Shown here one piece after another: positions 17,368 through 25,612 of a stretch of DNA of 64,000 nucleotides. Location: NCBI GenBank assembly GCA_003044455.1, contig POWY01000004.1, forward strand, positions 113,355 to 177,354, given 5' to 3'. The notes under the pieces were generated by a model that saw only the letters and a list, made by a program, of their open reading frames with translations, had not been told where the DNA came from and searched no databases. This DNA is from Neisseria bergeri (GTDB taxonomy: Bacteria > Pseudomonadota > Gammaproteobacteria > Burkholderiales > Neisseriaceae). The position numbers and the translations under genes were made by a program. Each line of letters opens with the position of its first letter. Within the stretch, counting starts at the first letter, position 1.

Positions 17368-17958
17368 TCAGATTTTTTGCGGTTTGAAGTTTTGAAATTC
17401 GATTAAAAAATTGTTCAACATATCATGTCCGTGTTCGGTCAGCAGAGCTTCAGGGTGGAACTGCACGCCCTCGACGGCATATTCCTTATGGCGCACGCCC
17501 ATAATCTCGCCGTCTTCCGTCCATGCCGTGATTTCCAAACATTCGGGCAGCGTGCCGCGTTCGATAACGAGGCTGTGATAACGCGTACAGGTAACCGGAT
17601 TGGGCAAACCCTTAAACATCCCCTTGCCCGAATGGGACACGGGCGACACCTTGCCGTGCATCAGCGTTTTGGCGCGGACTATCCTGCCGCCGAACGCCTC
17701 GCCTATCGTCTGATGCCCGAGGCACACGCCCATAATCGGCAGTCGGCCGGCAAAATAGCGCATCGCCGCCACGGAAATCCCCGCTTCTTTGGGCGAACAC
17801 GGGCCGGGTCCGATAACGAGATATTGCGGATTCAATGCTTCGATTTCCTCCAACGTAATATCATCGTTGCGGCGCACGGCGACTTCCTGCCCCAATTCAG
17901 CGAAATACTGGACGATGTTGTAAGTAAAACTGTCGTAATTGTCGATAAACAAAAGCAT
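17368..17958 (-). CDS. trpG: Anthranilate / aminodeoxychorismate synthase glutamine amidotransferase
   Basis: 196 residues, class I glutamine amidotransferase. Catalytic triad Cys79 (MGVCLGHQ), His168 and Glu170 (VQFHPEA); oxyanion segment IGPGPCSP at 49-56. It supplies ammonia to TrpE for anthranilate or PabB for 4-amino-4-deoxychorismate; one such subunit often serves both. Its place before trpD favours tryptophan, but no trpE is adjacent, so pabA is an equally valid name. Confidence 0.9.
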   Translation of the reverse strand: MLLFIDNYDSFTYNIVQYFAELGQEVAVRRNDDITLEEIEALNPQYLVIGPGPCSPKEAGISVAAMRYFAGRLPIMGVCLGHQTIGEAFGGRIVRAKTLMHGKVSPVSHSGKGMFKGLPNPVTCTRYHSLVIERGTLPECLEITAWTEDGEIMGVRHKEYAVEGVQFHPEALLTEHGHDMLNNFLIEFQNFKPQKI

Positions 17959-18324
17959 TTTTTAATTAACCTATTGATTTATAACTTGTTTATTATTAAC
18001 TGCATTTCCGATACCCCCATCCATACCCCCTTATATCTTAGCGTGCCCGATGCGCCCTCGTGAATCTGGCGCAGAGCCTCGCGTTCTGACAAGTACGCCA
18101 TTTTGCCACCTTTTCGACCATTCGGGAACGTACCGTTTTTATGCCCTCATAAATTTTGGTTATCCGATAGCCAAATATAGCGGCGTTCGTGTTCACACCA
18201 TTAACTTCCCTAAAATTAGGGTTAATACAAATTAACGCCATTAAATATCACAACCGTGTCATTTGAAAAACTTTTGCCTATGCCCTCTGAGTGTTCTCAA
18301 AATCTTATGATATAAAAAATGTAA
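17959..18324. other. Gene-free stretch between trpG and znuD
   Basis: About 365 AT-rich bases with no convincing gene. A minus-strand open frame at 18038-18241 has no ribosome-binding site, no recognisable domain and a basic, low-complexity end. The only structure noted is the palindrome CCCTAAAATTAGGG (18208-18221). The trpG promoter should lie here, but I cannot pick one with confidence. Confidence 0.5.
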
Positions 18325-18339
18325 TGTTATATAATAACA
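18325..18339. promoter_or_regulatory. Zur box of znuD
   Basis: TGTTATATAATAACA is a perfect match to TGTTATDNHATAACA and lies 28 bases before the znuD start, where it would cover the promoter core. Zinc-loaded Zur is expected to repress znuD. Confidence 0.9.
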
Positions 18340-18367
18340 AACTTTTGAAATGCGAAGAGAAGTCAAA

Positions 18368-20656
18368 ATGGCACAAACCACACTCAAACCCATTGTTTTA
18401 TCAATTATTTTAATCAACACGCCCCTACTCGCCCAAGCGCATGAAACCGAGCAGTCGGTGGACTTGGAAACGGTAAGCGTCGTCGGCAAAAGCCGTCCGC
18501 GCGCCACATCCGGGCTGTTGCACACTTCGACCGCCTCCGACAAAATCATCAGCGGCGACACCTTGCGACAAAAAGCCGTCAACTTGGGCGATGCTTTGGA
18601 CGGCGTTCCGGGCATTCACGCCTCGCAATACGGCGGCGGCGCATCTGCCCCCGTTATTCGCGGTCAAACAGGCAGACGGATTAAAGTATTGAACCATCAC
18701 GGCGAAACCGGCGACATGGCGGACTTCTCGCCCGACCATGCCTTGATGGTGGACAGTGCCTTGTCGCAACAGGTCGAAATCCTGCGCGGCCCGGTTACGC
18801 TCTTGTACAGCTCGGGCAATGTAGCCGGCTTGGTCGATGTTGCCGATGGAAAAATCCCCGAAAAAATGCCTGAAAACGGTGTATCGGGCGAACTCGGATT
18901 GCGTTTGAGCAGCGGCAATTTGGAAAAACTGACATCCGCAGGTATCAATATCGGTTTGGGCAACAACTTCGTGCTGCATACCGAAGGCTTGTACCGCAAA
19001 TCGGGCGATTACGCCGTACCGCGCTATCAAAAAGAAAAAGGCCGTCTGAAACGACTGCCCGACAGCCATGCTGATTCCAAAACAGGCACTATCGGGCTGT
19101 CTTGGGTTGGCGAAAAAGGCTTTATCGGCGTGGCGTACAGCGACCGCCGAGACCAATACGGCCTGCCTGCCCACAGCCACGAATACGATGATTGCCACGC
19201 CGACATCATCTGGCAAAAGAGCTTGATTAACAAACGCTATTTACAGCTTTATCCGCACCTGTTGACCGAAGAAGACATCGATTACGACAATCCGGGCTTG
19301 AGCTGCGGCTTCCACGACGACGATAATGCACACGCACACACCCACAGCGGCAGACCGTGGATAGACCTGCGCAACAAACGCTACGAACTCCGTGCCGAAT
19401 GGAAGCAACCGTTCCCCGGTTTTGAAGCCCTGCGCGTACACTTGAACCGCAACGACTACCACCACGACGAAAAAGCAGGCGATACAGTAGAAAACTTCTT
19501 CAACAACAAAACACACAACGCCCGCATCGAGTTGCGCCACCAACCCATAGGCCGTCTGAAAGGCAGCTGGGGCGTTCAATATTTACAACAAAAATCCAGT
19601 GCTTTATCTGCCACATCCGAAGCGGTCAAACAACCGATGCTGCTTGACAACAATGTGCGCCATTACAGCTTTTTCGGTGTAGAACAGGCAAACTGGGACA
19701 ACTTCACGCTTGAAGGCGGCGTACGCGTCGAAAAACAAAAAGCCTCCATCCAGTACGACAAAGCATTGATTGATCGGGAAAACTACTACAACCAGCCCCT
19801 GCCCGACCTCGGCGCGCACCGCCAAACCGCCCGCTCATTCGCACTTTCGAGCAACTGGTATTTCACGCCACAACATAAACTCAGCCTGACCGCCTCCCAT
19901 CAGGAACGCCTGCCGTCAACGCAAGAGCTGTACGCACACGGCAAACACGTTGCCACCAACACCTTTGAAGTCGGCAACAAACACCTCAACAAAGAGCGTT
20001 CCAACAACATCGAACTCGCGCTGGGCTACGAAGGCGACCGCTGGCAATACAATCTGGCACTCTACCGCAACCGCTTCGGCAACTACATTTACGCCCAAAC
20101 CTTAAACGACGGACGCGGCCCCAAATCCATCGAAAACGACAGCGAAATGAAGCTCGTGCGCTACAACCAATCCGGCGCCGACTTCTACGGCGCGGAAGGC
20201 GAAATCTACTTCAAGCCCACACCGCGCTACCGCATCGGCGTTTCCGGCGACTATGTACGAGGCCGTCTGAAAAACCTGCCATCCCTACCCGGCAGGGAAG
20301 ATGCCTACGGCAACCGTCCTTTCATCGAACAAGCCGACCAGAACGCGCCCCGCGTTCCGGCTGCGCGCCTCGGCTTCCACCTGAATGCCGCGCTGACCGA
20401 CCGCATCGATGCCCATCTCGACTACTACCGCGTGTTCGCCCAAAACAAACTCGCCCGCTACGAAACGCGCACGCCCGGACACCATATGCTCAACCTCGGC
20501 GCAAACTACCGCCGCCGCACCGGCTACGGCGAGTGGAATTGGTACGTCAAAGCCGACAACCTGCTCAACCAATCCGTTTACGCCCACAGCAGTTTCCTCT
20601 CTGATACACCGCAAATGGGCCGCAGCTTTACCGGCGGCGTGAACGTGAAGTTTTAA
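18368..20656 (+). CDS. znuD: TonB-dependent zinc receptor ZnuD
   Basis: 762 residues from the ATG at 18368 (MAQTTLKPIVLSIILI...), a signal peptide ending AQA-HETEQ. The six-codon longer start at 18350 has no ribosome-binding site. A TonB-box-like ETVSVVGK starts the mature protein, then a plug domain (to ~residue 160) with VEILRGPVTLLY, then a 22-strand barrel ending in Phe. His/Asp-rich loops (HSHEYDDCHADI, FHDDDNAHAHTHSG) mark zinc binding. ZnuD imports zinc (and was linked to haem) through the outer membrane and is a vaccine antigen. A perfect Zur box precedes it. Confidence 0.97.
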   Translation: MAQTTLKPIVLSIILINTPLLAQAHETEQSVDLETVSVVGKSRPRATSGLLHTSTASDKIISGDTLRQKAVNLGDALDGVPGIHASQYGGGASAPVIRGQTGRRIKVLNHHGETGDMADFSPDHALMVDSALSQQVEILRGPVTLLYSSGNVAGLVDVADGKIPEKMPENGVSGELGLRLSSGNLEKLTSAGINIGLGNNFVLHTEGLYRKSGDYAVPRYQKEKGRLKRLPDSHADSKTGTIGLSWVGEKGFIGVAYSDRRDQYGLPAHSHEYDDCHADIIWQKSLINKRYLQLYPHLLTEEDIDYDNPGLSCGFHDDDNAHAHTHSGRPWIDLRNKRYELRAEWKQPFPGFEALRVHLNRNDYHHDEKAGDTVENFFNNKTHNARIELRHQPIGRLKGSWGVQYLQQKSSALSATSEAVKQPMLLDNNVRHYSFFGVEQANWDNFTLEGGVRVEKQKASIQYDKALIDRENYYNQPLPDLGAHRQTARSFALSSNWYFTPQHKLSLTASHQERLPSTQELYAHGKHVATNTFEVGNKHLNKERSNNIELALGYEGDRWQYNLALYRNRFGNYIYAQTLNDGRGPKSIENDSEMKLVRYNQSGADFYGAEGEIYFKPTPRYRIGVSGDYVRGRLKNLPSLPGREDAYGNRPFIEQADQNAPRVPAARLGFHLNAALTDRIDAHLDYYRVFAQNKLARYETRTPGHHMLNLGANYRRRTGYGEWNWYVKADNLLNQSVYAHSSFLSDTPQMGRSFTGGVNVKF

Positions 20657-20668
20657 AATCGGAAACGC

Positions 20669-20680
20669 AGGCAGCCTGAA
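20669..20680 (+). other. Kingella-type DUS (AGGCAGCCTGAA)
   Basis: An exact AGGCAGCCTGAA, the AG-kingDUS dialect, lies just after the znuD stop. A second copy of the same dialect is found at 21382-21393 in the opposite orientation, on the far side of the next lipoprotein gene. Confidence 0.7.
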
Positions 20681-20688
20681 AAACACCC

Positions 20689-20762
20689 GTAGGTCGGATA
20701 CTTGTATCCGACACCAAAAGTTCCCTTGAAATCAAAATGTCGGATTCGAGAACCCGACCTAC
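20689..20762. repeat. REP-like palindrome pair (REPIN-type), second copy
   Basis: Units at 20689-20712 and 20739-20762 carry GTAGGTCGGATAC... and ...CCCGACCTAC in inverted order around a 26-base spacer, the same layout as at 11748-11810. The right unit has a mismatch in its stem. Confidence 0.7.
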
Positions 20763-20908
20763 TGCTGCTAATCTACGTCGGCCCCAAACAAAAAGCCATG
20801 TTTTAAGCCGTCCGATATGAATTAATCTTGACGTATTTTTTTTTTTACTATAATTAATAAATAAGCTGCTTTGTTATTTTTTCGTTTATAAATTCAGAAG
20901 GAATAAAA

Positions 20909-21364
20909 TTGAAACCTTATTTGTTGATTGTAGTATGTTTTTTAACTGGATGCAGTGTGCGTTCCGTGCGACTGCCCGAATGGCAGGCAATTGATGGCAG
21001 CCGCGCTGATGGTACGGTTACTTTGGCTTATGAGCAAAATTTCCGCTCCCGCTTAATACCCCGCATAGGACAAGATAACGAGGTGGCGAAAACTCGTTGC
21101 CGAGTTTGGGGTTACAACAGTGCCGAGGCGTTTGGCGGTTCAACACGAAGCTGCGTGGCAACTCCCGCACGCGCCAATGCCAAAGTGCCGTGTCTGATTT
21201 GGCGATTTGAAAAACGCTATCAATGTACCAACCATGTCAGCGATAAAGTGCAACACACACCAGTGCAATACACGCCAATGCAACAGCAGCCCATTCAAAA
21301 CAACATCACGATTGAATTAAGTCCCACCAACGTACCGCAAGTTAAAACGAAACAAACCAAATAG
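20909..21364 (+). CDS. Small lipoprotein with TTG start, YecR-like
   Basis: 151 residues. There is no ATG; translation best starts at TTG 20909, preceded by AGAAGGA at proper spacing and followed by a lipoprotein signal with lipobox FLTGC. After it comes WQAIDGSRADGTVTLAYE, resembling YecR-like lipoproteins, and four further cysteines. The C-terminus is Gln/Pro-rich. Function unknown. The segment 20669-21393 is bounded by Kingella-type uptake sequences, which suggests import from another Neisseriaceae species. Confidence 0.7.
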   Translation: MKPYLLIVVCFLTGCSVRSVRLPEWQAIDGSRADGTVTLAYEQNFRSRLIPRIGQDNEVAKTRCRVWGYNSAEAFGGSTRSCVATPARANAKVPCLIWRFEKRYQCTNHVSDKVQHTPVQYTPMQQQPIQNNITIELSPTNVPQVKTKQTK

Positions 21365-21393
21365 GCAACCTGAAAACCCATTTCAGGCTGCCT
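21363..21393. terminator. Kingella-dialect DUS hairpin
   Basis: AGGCAACCTGAAA pairs with TTTCAGGCTGCCT (whose complement is the exact AG-kingDUS). It overlaps the stop codon of the lipoprotein gene and abuts the IS remnant at 21394. Probably the gene's terminator. Confidence 0.65.
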
Positions 21394-21740
21394 GAGACCT
21401 TTGTAAAATTCCCCAAAATCCCCTAAAGTCCCACCAAGACATTTAGGGGATTTTCCATGAGCACCTTCTTCCGGCAAACCGCCCAAGCCATGATTGCCAA
21501 ACATATCGACCGCTTCCCACTATTGAAGTTGGATCAAGTGATTGATTGGCAGCCGATCGAACAGTACCTGAATCGTCAAAGAACCCGTTACCTCCGAGAC
21601 CACCGCGGCCGTCCCGCCTATCCCCTGTTGTCCATGTTCAAAGCCGTCCTGCCCGGACAATGGCACAGCCTCTCCGATCCCGAACTCGAACACAGCCCCA
21701 TCACCCGCATCGACTTCAACCTGTTTTGCCGTTTTTAGGC
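21394..21740 (+). mobile_element. Truncated IS5-family element (IS1106-like)
   Basis: The left end GAGACCTTTGTAAAATTCC is followed by the leader with the dyad around CCCCTAAA...TTTAGGGG and the start of the transposase gene. The rest of the element, including the DDE core and right end, is missing. Confidence 0.8.
21457..21738 (+). pseudogene. N-terminal fragment of an IS5-family transposase
   Basis: 93 residues from MSTFFRQTAQAMIAKHIDRF to DFNLFCRF, matching the start of IS1106-type transposases (usually ~320-330 residues), then an immediate stop. The catalytic DDE residues lie in the lost part, so it cannot transpose. Confidence 0.85.
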
Positions 21741-21745
21741 AAACA

Positions 21746-21781
21746 AAAAAGGTTTTCAGACGGCATTCTGAAAACCTTTTT
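21746..21781. terminator. Bidirectional terminator between the IS fragment and psd
   Basis: AAAAAGGTTTTCAG pairs with its exact complement (14 bp), loop ACGGCATT, with A and T runs at both ends. It contains half a DUS. It would end psd on the minus strand. Confidence 0.8.
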
Positions 21782-21865
21782 CTTACTTTAAACCAATTTT
21801 AAAACCGGCAATTAATCTTTCAACACATCTTGCACAGCCGCCTGAATCTTGGCAGCAGCTTCGAT

Positions 21866-22588
21866 TTAGTGCTGTTCGGCAGATTGGTTTGCCGCTGTTT
21901 CAACCGGAGCAGTTTGTGAAACAGGCTCGGCTTGAGGATCAGTCAGCGGCAAACGCGCCAATACGGTTTTTACGCCGGTAACTTTATCGCCGATCGCCAC
22001 TTGCGCCTGCGCATCGACAGGCAGATACATATCCACGCGCGAACCAAAGCGGATAAAGCCGTAGCGTTCGCCGCGAGACAGTTTCGCACCTGCTTGGGTG
22101 TAGCACAAAATACGGCGCGCCACCAGACCGGCCACTTGAACAAACGTAATTTCACGACCTGAAGCCGTCGTCGCCAAAACCGCGTTGCGTTCGTTTTCCG
22201 TGCTGGCTTTGTCCAAATCCGCATTCACGAATTTGCCTTTGTTATAGACCACTTCCGTAACCGTGCAATCGGCAGGCGATTTTTGCGAATGCACGTTGAA
22301 CACGTTCATAAAAATACTGATTTTCAAAGCATCGACATCACGATACGGATCGCGTGCGCGTTCGACCACCACGATACGGCCGTCAACCGGGCTCAACACC
22401 GCTTCAGGATTTTGCGGAATTTCACGCGCAGGGTCGCGGAAAAATTGCAGGGCAAATACGGTAAACACCCAAAACGGCAAAGACCACCAGCCGCAGCACA
22501 TCGACACCAGCAGGCTCAAAGCCAAACCGCCGCCGATAATCGGCCAGCCCTCACGGGCGATAATCGGGTGGGGGTAAAGACGGTTCAT
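21866..22588 (-). CDS. psd: Phosphatidylserine decarboxylase, C-terminal tail lost to a stop codon
   Basis: 240 residues. It decarboxylates phosphatidylserine to phosphatidylethanolamine in the inner membrane. One N-terminal hydrophobic region (~17-50), [20 protein letters not shown] and the self-cleavage site Gly182-Ser183 in RFGSRVD, which yields the pyruvoyl group. After the TAA at 21866-21868 the same frame reads IEAAAKIQAAVQDVLKD and then stops at 21812. From memory, Psd of other meningococci is ~265 residues and ends in this tail, so this copy carries a nonsense change. The catalytic core is intact and activity is expected. Confidence 0.95.
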   Translation of the reverse strand: MNRLYPHPIIAREGWPIIGGGLALSLLVSMCCGWWSLPFWVFTVFALQFFRDPAREIPQNPEAVLSPVDGRIVVVERARDPYRDVDALKISIFMNVFNVHSQKSPADCTVTEVVYNKGKFVNADLDKASTENERNAVLATTASGREITFVQVAGLVARRILCYTQAGAKLSRGERYGFIRFGSRVDMYLPVDAQAQVAIGDKVTGVKTVLARLPLTDPQAEPVSQTAPVETAANQSAEQH

Positions 22589-22659
22589 TTGTCATCCTTT
22601 TATTCAAGCGGGTTAAAATTGCCGCCATTATAACGGAATCCGCCGCATTCCGCCGACAA

Positions 22660-22689
22660 ATGCCGTCTGAACGCGGCTTCAGACGGCAT
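22660..22689. terminator. DUS inverted repeat between psd and uvrA
   Basis: ATGCCGTCTGAA paired with TTCAGACGGCAT, 6-base loop, in the divergent psd/uvrA gap, where no terminator is needed. It may act only in DNA uptake. Confidence 0.5.
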
Positions 22690-22698
22690 CCGAGAAAG

Positions 22699-22707
22699 TG
22701 CTACAAT
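22699..22707 (+). promoter_or_regulatory. Extended -10 promoter of uvrA
   Basis: TGCTACAAT is an extended -10 (TGnTAnAAT) 36 bases before the uvrA start. No clear -35 is seen. Confidence 0.5.
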
Positions 22708-22742
22708 ATCGGTTTTCCTTTATTTTTCAGACGGCATCCATT

Positions 22743-25592
22743 ATGTGCAACCATCATCCCCGACATTCGCACGACAACGACACCATCCGCATACGCGGCG
22801 CACGCACGCATAATTTGAAAAACATCGATTTGGACATTCCGCACCACAAGCTGGTGGTGGTAACAGGATTGTCGGGCAGCGGCAAATCATCGCTGGCGTT
22901 TGACACGCTGTATGCCGAAGGGCAGCGGCGTTATGTCGAGAGCCTGTCCGCCTATGCGCGGCAGTTTTTGCAGATGATGGACAAACCCGACGTCGATTTG
23001 ATCGAAGGCCTGTCGCCCGCGATTTCCATCGAGCAGAAATCCACCAGCCACAATCCGCGTTCCACCGTCGGCACGGTAACGGAAATCCATGATTACCTGC
23101 GCCTTTTGTACGCCCGCGTCGGTACGCCGTATTGCCCCGAACACAATCTGCCGCTGTCGAGCCAAACCGTATCTCAGATGGTCGATGCCGTATTGAAGCT
23201 GCCGGAAGACACGCGTGTGATGATTCTGGCACCGGCAGTGCGTGAGCGTAAGGGCGAGTTTGTCGATTTCTTTGCCGACTTGCAGGCGCAGGGTTTTGCG
23301 CGCGCGCGCGTTGACGGCGAGGTCTATCAGTTGGACGAAGTGCCGAAGCTGGAAAAAAACATCAAGCACAATATCGACGTGGTCATCGACCGCGTAAAAG
23401 TGAAGGCGGACATCAAGCAGCGGCTGGCGGAAAGTTTTGAAACCGCGCTGCGCCACGGCAACGAGCGCGCGCTGGCAATGGAAATGGACAGCGGCGAAGA
23501 ACATTGGTTTTCCGCGCGTTTTGCCTGCCCCGTGTGTTCGTACAGCCTGCCCGAATTGGAGCCGCGCCTCTTTTCGTTCAACAACCCGATGGGCTCCTGC
23601 CCGACCTGCGACGGCTTAGGCAACACCAATTTCTTCGACCCCGAAAAAGTGGTCGCGCATCCCGAATTGTCGTTGGCAACGGGCGCGATTGACGGCTGGG
23701 ACAAGCGCAACCAATTCTATTTCCAAATGATTCAGTCACTGGCGCGGCATTACGGTTTCGATGTGCAGGCTGCTTGGGAAACGCTACCTGAAAAAGTCAA
23801 AAAAGTCGTATTACACGGCTCGGGCAAGGAAGTCATTGATTTCACATACCTATCCGAACGCGGCACCACCTTCAACCGCAGCCACGCCTTCGAAGGCATC
23901 ATCCCCAATCTCGAACGCCGCTACCGCGAAACCGACAGCGAAACCGTGCGCGAAAAACTGCGCGAATACCAAAACCACCGCGCCTGCCCGAGCTGCGGCG
24001 GCGCACGTTTGCGCAAAGAAGCGCGCTACGTTTACGTCAGCGGCGAACCGTTGCACGAAGTCTCCGCCTGGCCGCTGACCAAAACCCACCAATTTTTCGA
24101 AACGCTGGATTTGGACGGCAACAAAAAACAAATCGCCGAAAAAATCCTCAAAGAAATCACCGAGCGGCTCGGCTTCCTGATTAACGTCGGGCTGGATTAC
24201 CTGAATCTCTCCCGTTCCGCCGAAACGCTTTCCGGCGGCGAAGCCCAGCGCATCCGCCTTGCCAGCCAAATCGGCAGCGGCCTGACCGGCGTGATGTACG
24301 TTTTAGACGAACCTTCCATCGGCCTGCACCAGCGCGACAACGACCGCCTGCTCGCCACACTCAAACGCCTGCGCGATTTAGGCAACAGCGTGATTGTGGT
24401 CGAACACGACGAAGACGCCATCCGCGAAGCCGATTTCGTCGTCGATATGGGTCCCGGCGCGGGCGAACACGGCGGCAACGTACTGATTGCCGACACGCCC
24501 GAAAACGTCGCCAAATGCGAAAAATCCGTTACCGGACAATACCTCAGCGGCAAAAAATCCATTGCCGTGCCGTCTGAACGCACGCCCGTCAATCCCGAGC
24601 GAATGCTCGTCCTCAAAGGCGCGCGCGGCAACAACCTCAAAAACGTAACCCTCGAATTGCCGCTTGGTTTGATTACCTGCATCACCGGCGTATCCGGCAG
24701 CGGCAAATCCACCCTGATTAACGACACCCTCGCCAAAATCACCGCCCGCGAACTCAACCGCGCCCAAGAAGAACCCGCCCCATACGACGACATCCACGGC
24801 CTCGAACACCTCGACAAAGTCATCAACGTCGACCAATCCCCCATCGGCCGCACCCCGCGCTCCAACCCCGCCACCTACACCGGCCTGTTCACCCCCATCC
24901 GCGAACTCTTCGCCGGCGTGCCCCTCTCGCGCGAACGCGGCTACAACGTCGGCCGATTCTCCTTCAACGTCAAAGGCGGCCGCTGCGAAGCCTGCCAAGG
25001 CGACGGCGTCATCAAAGTCGAAATGCACTTCCTGCCCGACGTGTACGTCCCCTGCGAAGTCTGCCACGGCAAACGCTACAACCGCGAAACCCTCGAAATC
25101 CAATACAAAGGCAAAAACATCAGCCAAGTCCTCGACATGACCGTCGAAGAAGCCCGCGAATTTTTCGACGCCGTCCCCACCGTATCGCGCAAACTGCAAA
25201 CCCTGATGGACGTAGGCTTAGGCTATATTCGCCTCGGACAGCCCGCCACCACCCTCTCCGGCGGTGAAGCCCAGCGCGTCAAACTCGCCCTCGAACTCTC
25301 CAAACGCGATACCGGCAGAACACTCTACATCCTCGACGAACCCACCACCGGCCTGCACTTCGCCGACATCGCCCTGCTGCTGGAAGTGATAGGTCGTCTA
25401 AAAGGCAAAGGCAACTCGATAGTGATTATCGAGCATAATCTGGACGTGATTAAAACTGCGGATTGGATTGTGGATTTAGGGCCGGAAGGGGGCGACGGAG
25501 GCGGCAGGATTATTGCGGAAGGCAGTCCCGAGCAGGTGGCGAAGGTTAAGGGGAGTTATACTGGAAAATACCTGAAACCCATGTTGAAATAG
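22743..25592 (+). CDS. uvrA: UvrABC system protein A
   Basis: 949 residues from ATG 22743 ([13 protein letters not shown]..., a His-rich start). There is no Shine-Dalgarno; a DUS lies directly before the start. Damage-recognition ATPase of nucleotide excision repair: two ABC modules with Walker [10 protein letters not shown] (42-50) and GVSGSGKST, signature LSGGEAQR twice, and zinc-finger cysteines CPVCSYSL...CPTC and CEACQGDG...CEVC. Three bases of AGGTCGTCT-type sequence near its 3' end hint at recombination with other species. It is followed after 20 bases by a nuclease-methyltransferase gene. Confidence 0.98.
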   Translation: MCNHHPRHSHDNDTIRIRGARTHNLKNIDLDIPHHKLVVVTGLSGSGKSSLAFDTLYAEGQRRYVESLSAYARQFLQMMDKPDVDLIEGLSPAISIEQKSTSHNPRSTVGTVTEIHDYLRLLYARVGTPYCPEHNLPLSSQTVSQMVDAVLKLPEDTRVMILAPAVRERKGEFVDFFADLQAQGFARARVDGEVYQLDEVPKLEKNIKHNIDVVIDRVKVKADIKQRLAESFETALRHGNERALAMEMDSGEEHWFSARFACPVCSYSLPELEPRLFSFNNPMGSCPTCDGLGNTNFFDPEKVVAHPELSLATGAIDGWDKRNQFYFQMIQSLARHYGFDVQAAWETLPEKVKKVVLHGSGKEVIDFTYLSERGTTFNRSHAFEGIIPNLERRYRETDSETVREKLREYQNHRACPSCGGARLRKEARYVYVSGEPLHEVSAWPLTKTHQFFETLDLDGNKKQIAEKILKEITERLGFLINVGLDYLNLSRSAETLSGGEAQRIRLASQIGSGLTGVMYVLDEPSIGLHQRDNDRLLATLKRLRDLGNSVIVVEHDEDAIREADFVVDMGPGAGEHGGNVLIADTPENVAKCEKSVTGQYLSGKKSIAVPSERTPVNPERMLVLKGARGNNLKNVTLELPLGLITCITGVSGSGKSTLINDTLAKITARELNRAQEEPAPYDDIHGLEHLDKVINVDQSPIGRTPRSNPATYTGLFTPIRELFAGVPLSRERGYNVGRFSFNVKGGRCEACQGDGVIKVEMHFLPDVYVPCEVCHGKRYNRETLEIQYKGKNISQVLDMTVEEAREFFDAVPTVSRKLQTLMDVGLGYIRLGQPATTLSGGEAQRVKLALELSKRDTGRTLYILDEPTTGLHFADIALLLEVIGRLKGKGNSIVIIEHNLDVIKTADWIVDLGPEGGDGGGRIIAEGSPEQVAKVKGSYTGKYLKPMLK

Positions 25593-25612
25593 TCAAATTT
25601 TGGAGAACGGAA

